In this document: one piece after another, positions 1 to 6,472 of the stretch
Layout of the letters: each line of letters begins with the position of its first letter
Position numbering within the stretch: position 1 is the first letter of the stretch
NCBI GenBank assembly: GCA_036388295.1
Contig: DASVSC010000106.1
Location: forward strand, 1 to 10,742
Length of the DNA stretch: 10,742 bases
Direction of reading: 5' to 3'
Source of the DNA: RYN-431 sp036388295
GTDB taxonomy: Bacteria; Planctomycetota; Phycisphaerae; Tepidisphaerales; Tepidisphaeraceae
Made by a program: the position numbers and the translations under genes
Notes under the pieces: model-generated
What the model was told of the DNA's origin: nothing
Database searches by the model: none
Seen by the model: only the letters and a program-made list of their open reading frames with translations

Positions 1-2
1 AG

Positions 3-347
3 TCCGCGTGGAAGCCTCGGCTCTTCGCCAGCAGCATGCACGCCGAGATCACGCAGTCCTATGACTGTGTCGCCACCCTGGAAACGCTATCGGTCAAGCA
101 GCTCAATCTCGTCAAGACGCACACGCTCGTGGCGCTCGCCAGCCTTCCCGACACGCTCGGCTTCGTTGAAGAAGCCGGCCAGGGCCAGCTCGTGAAGACG
201 TTCGACGTGATGGACTGCGTCGACGACGCCTTCGGCCAGAAGGAATGGAAGCGCGGAACCATGCGTTACGTCTCCATGGTGCGCATCAACGTGCAGCTTG
301 TCGTCGCCCGCCGGCTCCTCAAATCACTCTTCCAACCCCAGGTGTAG
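3..347 (+). CDS. partial phage structural or tail-completion protein
   Basis: The frame is open from the left edge of the window and ends with TAG at 345-347, so this is the C-terminal part of a longer protein (114 codons visible). The first internal ATG is at 36, but the open frame continues upstream of it, so the true start probably lies outside the window. The visible part is soluble and mixed in character, with a methionine and valine-rich C-terminal segment (…MRYVSMVRINVQLVVARRLLKSL…) and no signal peptide or membrane segment. I do not recognise the family. It ends two bases before the next ORF and lies two genes upstream of the probable tail tube gene, the position where tail terminator or head-tail joining proteins sit in lambda-like phages. 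That role is inferred from position only. Confidence 0.6.
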   Translation, partial: SAWKPRLFASSMHAEITQSYDCVATLETLSVKQLNLVKTHTLVALASLPDTLGFVEEAGQGQLVKTFDVMDCVDDAFGQKEWKRGTMRYVSMVRINVQLVVARRLLKSLFQPQV

Positions 348-349
348 GT

Positions 350-835
350 ATGGCCGTTGTTCTGACACAACCCAAGTTCGCATGCGGTCTCGCCACGGGT
401 GTCACGGCCGGTCCCGCACACCGGCGGTTTTCCACGCCACTGAGCGACAACGTCGGGGGCGTGTTCGAAGTCGGATCAGGCGCCGATCAGGTGAGCCGCG
501 ACTACTACATCCCGCTGACAATCATGTCCGGTGTGCCAACGGTCATCGACCTGACGGCTTTAGTGAACGAAGAGAACGCGGCTTTCGGCTTCACGACGAT
601 CGAAGCTTTGAAGATCACGAATCTTTCAAAGCAGCCCGGTGAGGATGTCACGGTCGGCGGCGGAACGAATCCGGTTATCGCTGCGCAGCAACCGCTTAAG
701 GCGGTCGCTCGTGACGGCGGCACCACGCTCTACCTGATCACGCCGATCACCGTCGACGGCACTCACAAGCTGCTGCAGATCACCGCGGCCGCCGGCACCG
801 CCGTGGCCGCAGTCCTCACGATTCTTGGCCGTTGA
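350..835 (+). CDS. virion-associated protein, unknown family (161 aa)
   Basis: I place the start at ATG 350 rather than upstream because it follows the previous stop by two bases and has an SD-like AGGTG at 340-344. The 35 residues before it in the longer frame are Arg/Pro-rich and look like out-of-frame translation of the preceding gene. The protein is 161 aa, lacks charged coiled coils and membrane segments, and is rich in Gly, Thr and Val. From about residue 80 it has a pattern of a β-structured domain: LKITNLS, then VTVGGG, then a Gly-rich stretch, LYLITPI and a hydrophobic end (VAAVLTILGR). This alternation resembles small β-sandwich virion proteins of prophages, but I cannot name a family. 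It belongs to the plus-strand tail operon and is followed 44 nt later by the probable tail tube gene. Confidence 0.6.
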   Translation: MAVVLTQPKFACGLATGVTAGPAHRRFSTPLSDNVGGVFEVGSGADQVSRDYYIPLTIMSGVPTVIDLTALVNEENAAFGFTTIEALKITNLSKQPGEDVTVGGGTNPVIAAQQPLKAVARDGGTTLYLITPITVDGTHKLLQITAAAGTAVAAVLTILGR

Positions 836-868
836 ACCGGCGGCCCTTTCTCCGGTTTCCAGTCCTTT

Positions 869-873
869 AGGAG
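869..873 (+). promoter_or_regulatory. Shine-Dalgarno site of the tail tube gene
   Basis: AGGAG lies 6 nt upstream of ATG 880 and fixes that start. It is the clearest ribosome binding site in the left arm, which fits a protein needed in many copies per tail. Confidence 0.7.
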
Positions 874-879
874 TTCACA

Positions 880-1329
880 ATGCCTACCCTGCATTCCGCG
901 AAGTTCGCGCGCCTGTTTGTCACCCCCGCCGGCGGCACCGCCCAGGAAGTGCCGTTCGTCCAAGCCACCGTCAACCCCGGCAAGGCCGACCGCATCCGCT
1001 ATCGCCACTCGATGTCCGAACAGGGCACCGACGTCGACACCGGCATGAAGTCCGAAGCCGAAATGCAGTTCGTTTTGAAAAAGGACTACGCGAAGGATCC
1101 GTTCGGCACCACGCTCAAGATGCGGGGCGGCGAGATTCTGGACAAGCTCGAACTGTACGAATACGACCCGGCTCAGGCCGCCACCCCGTCAGGTGTGAAA
1201 CACGTCTACGAAGACTTCCAGCTGGAAGACAGCGTGACGAGCGTCAACATCGAAGGCGAGACCGGTTTACAGTTCTCCGGCTGCAGCTCAACGAAGAATT
1301 ACGAGTACGTGCCTGACCCGTCCCCGTAA
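880..1329 (+). CDS. probable phage tail tube (major tail) protein
   Basis: This 149-aa protein has a strong ribosome binding site (AGGAG at 869-873) and lies directly upstream of the frameshifting chaperone pair and the tape measure gene. In long-tailed phages that is the place of the tail tube protein, which polymerises into hexameric rings around the tape measure. The sequence suits a small β-rich subunit: short alternating strands (FARLFVTP, EVPFVQATV, EMQFVLKKD, LDKLELYEYD), then VTSVNIEGETGLQFSG near residues 115-135. There is no signal peptide or membrane segment. The assignment comes from gene order, size and expression signal, not from a diagnostic motif. A fold comparison with lambda gpV/Hcp-like tube proteins would confirm it. 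An alternative is another small virion protein. Confidence 0.6.
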   Translation: MPTLHSAKFARLFVTPAGGTAQEVPFVQATVNPGKADRIRYRHSMSEQGTDVDTGMKSEAEMQFVLKKDYAKDPFGTTLKMRGGEILDKLELYEYDPAQAATPSGVKHVYEDFQLEDSVTSVNIEGETGLQFSGCSSTKNYEYVPDPSP

Positions 1330-1386
1330 TGCTCAGGCGGGTCTGAGTCGCTACGCCCAGTTCTTTCAAACCTCGAAGGTCAGCCC

Positions 1387-1869
1387 ATGACGCCCGTCAA
1401 CACAGCAGCCGTCCGCGAGAACGCGGACGTGCTGTCCGACTTCGTATTGTCCGAGCCCCCAATGCTCGCGCACGTCGCCCTGGAAGAGGAAATGAACCGT
1501 CGCTTCCACGCGCGGTACGTGGACCTTCACACGCGCAACGACGCCGCGCATCGTGCGACGGCCGTCAAAGAAGCCGACAAGATCGTGGCCGAGCGTCCCT
1601 TCAAGACGCTCGGCCTTTCGTACAACCGCGCCATCATCGACGACCAGTCGTTGACGCCGCACCTGCTCGTCGCATGCCTGAGGCGGTACCACGGCGTCAT
1701 GCCGATCGCGAAGGCCGAAGCGATTCTCGACAAGGACGACGAGCGTTTCTTCCGACTGCGCGACGCCCTCCTGGACCTGATCCTGGGGCCGCCGCCAAAA
1801 AAATGCACCGCCGTCGCCGCAAGTCCCGCGGCGACGGCGTTGACCTCGACAGTTTCGTCACCGGCCTGA
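1387..1869 (+). CDS. tail assembly chaperone, short form (gpG-like, 160 aa)
   Basis: This is the zero-frame product of a frameshifting gene pair between the tail tube and tape measure genes. In lambda the equivalent short protein gpG and its frameshifted form gpGT bind the tape measure protein and recruit tube subunits; neither stays in the virion. The start is ATG 1387, with AAGG at 1376-1379 as a modest SD. The first 139 residues are helical and charged, without membrane segments (for example VLSDFVLSEPPMLAHVALEEEMNRR near the N-terminus and FFRLRDALLDLILGPPPKK just before the slip site). After the slip site the zero frame adds only 21 residues of Ala/Ser/Thr-rich low complexity before TGA at 1867-1869. 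I recognise it by context and frameshift signal; the sequence itself shows no family motif I can name. Confidence 0.8.
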   Translation: MTPVNTAAVRENADVLSDFVLSEPPMLAHVALEEEMNRRFHARYVDLHTRNDAAHRATAVKEADKIVAERPFKTLGLSYNRAIIDDQSLTPHLLVACLRRYHGVMPIAKAEAILDKDDERFFRLRDALLDLILGPPPKKCTAVAASPAATALTSTVSSPA

Positions 1870-2159
1870 TGAAGAACCGCGGCGTGTCGTGGACCGACCT
1901 GCAGCAGATGAGCCTGCGGCAGGCCGAGTTCGTGGCCATGGCCGGTCAGGTCGACGAGGAAGCCGAAGCGGACTACGCCGTCAATCGGCAGATCGCACTG
2001 CTCGAAGAAGTCGCCGAACGTGAGGGGTTGAGCTTGTTCCAGCTCGGCCTGCTCGGCGCGGCGAAAGTCGCCCAGCTAGCGGCCGCGTTCAGCGGCACCG
2101 CCATTGAGCTTCACCACGTCCGCCCCCTGCTAACCGAAGACGAGTTCACGATCCCATGA
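1387..2159 (+). CDS. tail assembly chaperone, -1 frameshifted long form (gpGT-like, about 257 aa)
   Basis: A -1 slip on A_AAA_AAA (1797-1803) joins 1387-1803 to 1803-2159. The fused protein keeps the 139-residue N-terminal part and adds 118 residues: a basic linker (MHRRRRKSRGDG), then a helical domain (FVTGLMKNRGVSWTDLQQMSLRQAEF… and …RQIALLEEVAEREGLSLFQLGLLGAAKVAQL…). The downstream frame is open from before the slip site and stops with TGA at 2157-2159. That TGA overlaps the ATG of the tape measure gene (ATGA at 2156-2159), implying translational coupling. In lambda the T extension binds tail tube subunits, so this one probably does the same. The -1 frame also has an ATG at 1803, so separate initiation is possible. 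The slip site, spacing and hairpin make frameshifting the better explanation. Confidence 0.8.
1785..1839 (+). promoter_or_regulatory. programmed -1 ribosomal frameshift signal
   Basis: Four elements are present in order. GGGG at 1785-1788 is SD-like and sits 8 nt upstream of the heptamer. The slippery heptamer A_AAA_AAA at 1797-1803 is phased exactly as X_XXY_YYZ in the zero frame (codons 1798-1800 and 1801-1803 are both AAA). A 5-nt spacer (1804-1808) follows. A perfect 12-bp GC-rich hairpin then pairs 1809-1820 (CGCCGTCGCCGC) with 1828-1839 around the 7-nt loop AAGTCCC. The shift leads into the frame that ends at 2159. Upstream SD, heptamer, short spacer and stem match known bacterial -1 frameshift cassettes such as dnaX and lambda G/GT. 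Slippage by RNA polymerase on the seven A residues could contribute. Confidence 0.9.
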
Positions 2160-4909
2160 GCATCGACATCTACACCGATCTCGTCCTGCGCACCGCCCAA
2201 TTCGTCGGCCCGCTAAAATCCGCCAACGACGAGCTGAGACGCATGGTGGCCACGTGGGCCAACACGACGATCAACGTCGCGGTGAACTACGTCCTGCCCG
2301 ACAATGCAGCAGTGCAGCGCATGCTCAGCGGGCTGCGGACAGAGTCGGTCAATATCCCGGTGCAACTCGTGCCCATGGGCGGCAACATTGCCGCCGCTGG
2401 GAGGATGGACACCGGCATGCAGGCGGGCCGGTTCGGCACCAACGCGGCGACCGGCGGCGGCTCGTCGGTGGCCATCACCAACGGCACAAAGGCAACCGAC
2501 GCGCAGGGATTTGCCGCCGCCGGCAGCGCCGTGGCCGACGCCGCCTCGTCCGTCCTGAGCAGCAGCGGCATCACTGATGCTATCAAGAGCTTCACCGGCG
2601 GCGTGACAGACTTGCGCGACGAAATCTCGGACTTGGCGCGGCAGTTCGAAGCATGGAGCCGCTCCGGCCGCAACGGCGGCGGAAGTAGCGGAGGCAGTGG
2701 TGAAAGCGGTGGGGCCGCCGCGATTAGCCCCGCTGCCGCCAGCCCCTCGCGGCAGCAGCGCCGGGCGGAGCAGCGCGACCGCGCCCGCGCTAACCGCAAC
2801 CGCAGCGTGGCTGACGAGGCGGCCGGTTTCGGCGACGCAAGCAACGGCGGCGGCTTCGGAGCCGACGCATTCAATGACGCGGGCCACGGGGGAGACAGCG
2901 GGCGAGGCGGGCACAGTCGGCGTGGCCCTGGGTTCGGCGGCAGCGGCGCGACAGGCGCTTTCATCCGCTCACATCCGTCGCTATCTCGCCTGTTCGGTGG
3001 ATTGGGTCTGGCATACACCCTGTCGAACGCGATGCAGAGCGCAACCGAGCTCGGTGACGCGAACTACGCGCCGACCGGCAACGTGGCGTCCCTGGGCACT
3101 CGCCAGACGATCAACCACAACAACGCCATCCGAAGCAACATGGAGCGGATGGTTCCGCTGGTCGGCGGCATGGCGACCGGTGCCGGCGAATTCGCCGGAG
3201 CCACCAGCAACTGGGCAAGCGGCAAGGGGTTTGTCACGGAAGGCACGCGGCTGCAGTATCAGGCCGAGCAGGAAGACCTCACAAGCGAGACCGGTTTCGA
3301 GGCGCGACGCAGCGGTCTAGCCACAGCCGGATACAAGGACTACAACCCCGTCGCGGCGGTCATGCGCGCACAGCAGCAGCGCGCCATTGAACTTGAGCAG
3401 ACGCTGACGGACGCTAAGTACCGGCAACGGGAGAACCCGGGCGAGTTAAACGCGTCGGGCGTGCGACTGCGCGACGCGAAAACGACCGAAAGCCAAGCCG
3501 AGGCCGATCGTGAGCGTCGTGAAGCATCTTTTGGTGTGACGCGTGCCGAGGGCGAAGCGACAATCGACCAGCGGGCATCGAACCGTCGCGGGTTCAGCAG
3601 CTACTTGCGGTCACAGCACCAGTACGACCGCCAAGCTGAAATGGACGACAGCATCGGCGCGATCGACGATCGCATCGACCGCCGCACGACCCAGGTCAGC
3701 ACCATCGCCGACCCGATCGAGAAGGCCCGGCAGGAAAAGGTGCTGGCGGCGGAAGTCGAAGCTGCGAAACAGGAAAAAGCCGCCGAGACACACGAAAAAA
3801 AGCTGAAATGGGCTTTGGAAGATTCCGCCATCATCACCAGCACCCAGGCGGCAACGCTGCGCGCTAGCGGCAACTACTACGAGGCCGACCGGCGTGAGTT
3901 TGAGGAAGCGTGGAAACAGAAGCTCGCAACCGAGCAGGACGCGAACAAACGCGTACTGCTTGAACGGCAGAAAGTCGCCGAGGAGTCGCAACGCGCGTAC
4001 CAGCGGCAAGAAGAATCGCGGGCGCAGACGCGACAGGCCCGCCTGGTCGAGCAGCAGACTGCTGGCAAGAGCGTGACCGCAGCACGGGAGGCAATCGAGA
4101 ATGCCGCGATTGACCAAGGCAAGACAGAAGGCATTGTCGAAGAGTACATCGACCCCACGACCGGCGAGCGCGCTGGCAAGTGGTTCGACACAAAGAACGG
4201 CATCGATTCAACGACCGGCATGCCGTTCACACGCGCTCAGCAGGACAAGGCTGCGTCGATCGACCGCGACAAACGTGCGCGTCTCGCCGAGGTCGAGAAA
4301 CAGCAGCGTTACGGCACCGAAGACATCGACCGCAGCGCTGCCTCAAAGCAGGGCCAATACGACGGCGACCCGCATGGCGCGCGGCAGCGCGAACGCGACG
4401 CGATTGCGAAGCGCCGACTCGCAGAAGCCACCGACCAGTCCCCAGAGGGAAAAGCCCGCAGGGACGCCATCCAACGCGATGCCGAGGCAGATCGCAAACA
4501 GGCCGAGCGCGACAAGAAGGACGACTTGCGCCGCGCGCAGCTGGCGACGCGGCAGTCGCAGCTGCGAGCGGAGGGCCGCGGGCAGATGGCCGAGGCGATC
4601 GGCAGCCAAGCTGAGGCGGCGGAGGAACTGCGAAGTGTGCGCGGTGATGCAGATCTGCTACCGGCCACGCTCGCAAAGTTGAAAGCCGGCATGGAAGAGC
4701 AGCTCGTTGGTCGGCAGCGAAGCGAGACGTTCGGCAGTGTTGCCGAGTACGCGAACCGCAACTTTCAGGAGGCCGCTAACTCGGATCAAGGCGCACAAGC
4801 GATGCTGCAGCAGAACATCAAGCAGATCGGAGATGCGTTAGCCGGCCCAGCCAACGCCCTGCAGCAGGCGGCCGACATGTTCATCCAGAAGTTTCAGACG
4901 TTCAACTAG
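2156..4909 (+). CDS. phage tail tape measure protein
   Basis: This 917-aa protein directly follows the frameshifted chaperone pair and its start overlaps their stop (ATGA). It is the longest gene of the module, as expected for the tape measure that sets tail length and fills the tail tube. At roughly 0.15 nm per residue, a length typical of the family, it would specify a tail of about 130-140 nm. A structured N-terminus of about 75 residues is followed by a Gly/Ser/Asn-rich stretch around residues 165-270. Two moderately hydrophobic Gly-rich segments follow near 275-295 (SRLFGGLGLAYTLSNAM) and 330-350 (MVPLVGGMATGAGEF). A very long charged Gln/Glu/Arg/Ala-rich helical region runs from about 370 to 850, probably coiled coil, and a helical tail ends in MFIQKFQTFN. 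I see no lysozyme or peptidase motif. Hydrophobic content is low for the family, so membrane insertion would rest on the two Gly-rich segments. Confidence 0.88.
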   Translation: MSIDIYTDLVLRTAQFVGPLKSANDELRRMVATWANTTINVAVNYVLPDNAAVQRMLSGLRTESVNIPVQLVPMGGNIAAAGRMDTGMQAGRFGTNAATGGGSSVAITNGTKATDAQGFAAAGSAVADAASSVLSSSGITDAIKSFTGGVTDLRDEISDLARQFEAWSRSGRNGGGSSGGSGESGGAAAISPAAASPSRQQRRAEQRDRARANRNRSVADEAAGFGDASNGGGFGADAFNDAGHGGDSGRGGHSRRGPGFGGSGATGAFIRSHPSLSRLFGGLGLAYTLSNAMQSATELGDANYAPTGNVASLGTRQTINHNNAIRSNMERMVPLVGGMATGAGEFAGATSNWASGKGFVTEGTRLQYQAEQEDLTSETGFEARRSGLATAGYKDYNPVAAVMRAQQQRAIELEQTLTDAKYRQRENPGELNASGVRLRDAKTTESQAEADRERREASFGVTRAEGEATIDQRASNRRGFSSYLRSQHQYDRQAEMDDSIGAIDDRIDRRTTQVSTIADPIEKARQEKVLAAEVEAAKQEKAAETHEKKLKWALEDSAIITSTQAATLRASGNYYEADRREFEEAWKQKLATEQDANKRVLLERQKVAEESQRAYQRQEESRAQTRQARLVEQQTAGKSVTAAREAIENAAIDQGKTEGIVEEYIDPTTGERAGKWFDTKNGIDSTTGMPFTRAQQDKAASIDRDKRARLAEVEKQQRYGTEDIDRSAASKQGQYDGDPHGARQRERDAIAKRRLAEATDQSPEGKARRDAIQRDAEADRKQAERDKKDDLRRAQLATRQSQLRAEGRGQMAEAIGSQAEAAEELRSVRGDADLLPATLAKLKAGMEEQLVGRQRSETFGSVAEYANRNFQEAANSDQGAQAMLQQNIKQIGDALAGPANALQQAADMFIQKFQTFN

Positions 4910-5253
4910 CGCACTGGTCGCTTAAGCAAGATCTCACGCGCACCTACAGAATCGTCAGCGTTGCCGATCATGCTGACTGCCTCCCATCCGGCAAGACCGA
5001 GATGCATCAAGGGTTGATCAATATGATCTGTTTGCCAATCCTTCACCCCTAGTGCAGTCCCCAAGTCTTCACCGATGTACACCTTGCCGCCGGTCCACAG
5101 CACGGAGCGGCTCGTGCGGCTTTGTGGGTCGAAGGACAACTTTGCATATTCCCACCGCTGCCCCACCGGCGCCTGCTGGGCCTCAGCGGCGGAACGATTG
5201 AACAGCACGGCGGCGAGCAGGACGACGGCAACGGCGGTGACGGTGTTACGCAT
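4906..5253 (-). CDS. small exported protein with DUF4177-like C-terminus
   Basis: The start is ATG at 5253. It gives an immediate signal peptide: a short basic N-terminus (MRNTV), a hydrophobic core around residues 5-18 (TAVAVVLLAAVLF) and a plausible Ala-X-Ala cleavage at residues 23-25 (AEA). It is also placed exactly 6 nt after a promoter-like element shared with the gene starting at 6035. The mature part is about 90 aa and begins QRWEYAKLSF. Residues 85-96 read LGLAGWEAVSMI and 108-113 ILLKRP, which resembles the 'lnelGaeGWElv…fiLKRP' pattern of small DUF4177 proteins of unknown function. The stop (TAG) overlaps the tape measure stop in a shared CTAG at 4906-4909, so the two genes converge. 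It is the last gene of the inverted island. Function is unknown, and a role at the cell envelope is inferred only from the export signal. Confidence 0.75.
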   Translation of the reverse strand: MRNTVTAVAVVLLAAVLFNRSAAEAQQAPVGQRWEYAKLSFDPQSRTSRSVLWTGGKVYIGEDLGTALGVKDWQTDHIDQPLMHLGLAGWEAVSMIGNADDSVGAREILLKRPVR

Positions 5254-5288
5254 GAGTGCAGGATGCGCCCGAGCCGAGACTTGAGCAA
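5254..5288 (-). promoter_or_regulatory. leaderless-type promoter of the 5253 gene
   Basis: On the minus strand, TTGCTC (5288-5283) is followed by 17 nt, CATCCT (5265-5260), 6 nt and then the ATG at 5253-5251. A 6-nt gap after a -10 hexamer puts the predicted +1 on the A of the ATG, which would make the mRNA leaderless. That agrees with the lack of a Shine-Dalgarno sequence in front of 5253. The same words occur at identical spacing upstream of the 6035 start. The hexamers are poor matches to the E. coli σ70 consensus beyond TTG and the A and T at -10 positions 2 and 6, so the call depends on the conserved spacing. Confidence 0.5.
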
Positions 5289-5381
5289 ATCCGCTGCAGT
5301 GCAATCGGTCTCAAGCATGATTCCTCCTGCTACGGCTTGGCCCGCATCATCACGCGCACATAAATGGTTTGAATTGAGATC

Positions 5382-5400
5382 TTATCTAGGCGGTAGATAA
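5382..5400 (-). terminator. hairpin overlapping the stop of the 217-aa exported gene
   Basis: TTATCTA (5382-5388) and TAGATAA (5394-5400) form a perfect 7-bp inverted repeat around GGCGG. The stop codon (TAA, 5384-5382 on the minus strand) lies in one arm. It is AT-rich and has no following T-run, so it is at best a weak terminator or an mRNA 3'-end stabiliser. Confidence 0.3.
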
Positions 5401-6035
5401 ACGAAATCCGTCTCTGAAAACGGTTGAGCGACAAAAACAGTGTTGGTGCCCAACACCGCCTTGTACGTTTTTGTTCCTGTGTAAACTAGCAACCATCTGT
5501 CGTTGCGAATCTCCATACCATCGATCCATCCCGTAGTGTCGATCTTCTCAATGTAGACGAGCACTGGTTTGTTCCAACCGTCGTCAATCTTTACTAAGGC
5601 CGTTTTCGCATCAATTACTTGGATGATCTTGTGCGGTGCCCCTCCGACGCCCCAGTATCCAGCAGTTCCAACTTTTAGCGGGTCTTGCACATCGTAAGAT
5701 GGCCATGCGAGAACCGTGCCCTTCTTCAAGCCCTCTAGATAGGCGGTCGCGACGCGCAGTCGCTCTGTGAGTTCACCGACCTCATTCTGCTTCGCCCGGC
5801 TTGATTTCGCACGCGAAATTGCTTGCTGGCAGACGCGGACCTCAGCAGCTGCCTTCACTATGCTTCGTTTGATGAAATCCTTGTCAGCCTGAGCGTCGAT
5901 CACCGCCCGTAACTGCTCCGGTGCCCCGTCGGCAAGCTTAAAGCGTTCTCGGGGCGGCCGCTTGTCGACTTGGGCGTGAACAACGGTGCATGCGACGTGG
6001 AGTATTACGATGACGACAGTGAGTTGCGTTCGCAT
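5382..6035 (-). CDS. exported protein of unknown function (217 aa), planctomycete-like
   Basis: ATG at 6035 gives a signal peptide (MRTQLTVVIVILHVACTVVHA, probable cleavage after residue 21). After it comes a charged helical region of about residues 35-104 and then a β-rich C-terminal domain (residues 105-217). The domain contains KVGTAGYWGV, VIDAKTALVKID, YIEKIDTTGWIDGMEI, WLLVYTGTKTYKAVLG and TVFVAQPF. The late combination 'DT[ST]G..DG … TGT.TY … V.EPF/QPF' is one I associate from memory with exported planctomycete proteins of unknown function; this has not been checked by search. GC is visibly lower than in the flanking tail genes (25 of 60 bases in 5461-5520), suggesting separate ancestry. 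It lacks an SD but has the same upstream element as the 5253 gene. Cys15 does not sit in a convincing lipobox. Confidence 0.8.
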   Translation of the reverse strand: MRTQLTVVIVILHVACTVVHAQVDKRPPRERFKLADGAPEQLRAVIDAQADKDFIKRSIVKAAAEVRVCQQAISRAKSSRAKQNEVGELTERLRVATAYLEGLKKGTVLAWPSYDVQDPLKVGTAGYWGVGGAPHKIIQVIDAKTALVKIDDGWNKPVLVYIEKIDTTGWIDGMEIRNDRWLLVYTGTKTYKAVLGTNTVFVAQPFSETDFVYLPPR

Positions 6036-6070
6036 GGCGTAAAGATGCGCCGGCGGGGGCGGTTGGGCAA
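6036..6070 (-). promoter_or_regulatory. leaderless-type promoter of the 6035 gene
   Basis: On the minus strand, TTGCCC (6070-6065) is followed by 17 nt, CATCTT (6047-6042), 6 nt and the ATG at 6035-6033. The layout is identical to that of the 5253 gene. The two share GATTTGC, CAA and GGCGCATC in register, while the bases between differ strongly. Predicted +1 is the A of the start codon and no SD is present. Confidence 0.5.
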
Positions 6071-6095
6071 ATCTGCACGCACCCGATCAACGAAG

Positions 6096-6125
6096 AATGC
6101 CCCCGGCGTTTCGGCCGAGGGCATT
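6096..6125 (-). terminator. probable terminator hairpin after the XRE gene
   Basis: The arms are 6096-6107 and 6114-6125. Read as minus-strand RNA, the 12-bp stem (AAUGCCCUCGGC with GCCGGGGGCAUU) is complete with one U-G pair. Read as plus-strand RNA, the same position is a C-A mismatch, so the hairpin favours minus-strand transcription. It starts 21 nt after the stop at 6146. Only a weak U-rich tail (CUUCGUU) follows, so Rho-independent function is uncertain. Confidence 0.5.
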
Positions 6126-6145
6126 CGAAAAAGATCATGGACGTA

Positions 6146-6361
6146 TTAGTCCTTGAAGGGCCATAACTCTTCCGGCTCGACGCCAAATGCAGCCGCGAGC
6201 TTCGCGATGGTACGACGTTGCGGGCGGCACTCGCGAGAGAGCATGTTCGCAATCGCGGGTTGATTTACATCAGTTTTCTCCGCGAGCTCGGCTTGCGTCA
6301 TGCCGTGTTTCTTCATCAGCTGGTCAAGCTTGCTGGCGAAGGTGCGCTCTTGGCCTTCCAG
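6146..6361 (-). CDS. small XRE-family helix-turn-helix DNA-binding protein
   Basis: The C-terminal 56 residues are a typical Xre/Cro helix-turn-helix. MTQAELAEKTDVN carries the first part of the motif, QPAIANMLSR is the recognition helix, and RTIAKLAAAFGVEPEELWPF gives the trailing helices. The only ATG in frame (6316) would cut off helix 1 (FASKLDQLM). CTG at 6361 gives a 71-aa protein with a full domain and has a perfect AGGAGG at 6372-6367 on the minus strand, 5 nt upstream, so I use it as the tentative start. No ATG, GTG or TTG lies further upstream in frame before the RES toxin stop (6475-6473). The gene lies 111 nt after that toxin, probably in the same transcript. A role as a regulator of the island or an extra antitoxin is a guess. 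If CTG is not used, the gene is 6146-6316 (56 aa). Confidence 0.7.
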   Translation of the reverse strand: MEGQERTFASKLDQLMKKHGMTQAELAEKTDVNQPAIANMLSRECRPQRRTIAKLAAAFGVEPEELWPFKD

Positions 6362-6366
6362 ATCGG

Positions 6367-6372
6367 CCTCCT
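6367..6372 (-). promoter_or_regulatory. Shine-Dalgarno AGGAGG pointing at a CTG start
   Basis: Minus-strand AGGAGG lies 5 nt before CTG 6361, ideal spacing for initiation. An ATG at 6376-6374 overlaps its upstream side but is out of frame with the helix-turn-helix and lies before the SD, so it is not served by it. Confidence 0.45.
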
Positions 6373-6472
6373 CATGCAGTGCGCGATTTTGGGCGGCACG
6401 AATGTCCGAGACAAGTGCAGCGTTGACCTTGTCCGTTGTACGGAGTTGGGGACTGCAAGCTGTGCAGCGCTT

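Noticed and set aside
835..857. Hairpin AACCGG/CCGGTT after the 161-aa gene
   Set aside because: The 6-bp stem has an 11-nt loop and no T-run, and the next tail gene is probably cotranscribed. Not enough for a terminator.
1332..1347. Inverted repeat CTCAG/CTGAG between tail tube and chaperone genes
   Set aside because: Only 5 bp, easily due to chance in GC-rich DNA, with no T-run.
1803..2159. An independent gene starting at ATG 1803
   Set aside because: The ATG lies at the edge of the slippery run and has only GGGG upstream at poor spacing. Heptamer phase, spacer and hairpin favour frameshifting.
2213..3018. Long minus-strand frames opposite the tape measure gene
   Set aside because: They are Ala/Pro/Arg-rich shadows typical of GC-rich antisense frames, without a ribosome site or domain. 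The plus frame is well supported by context.
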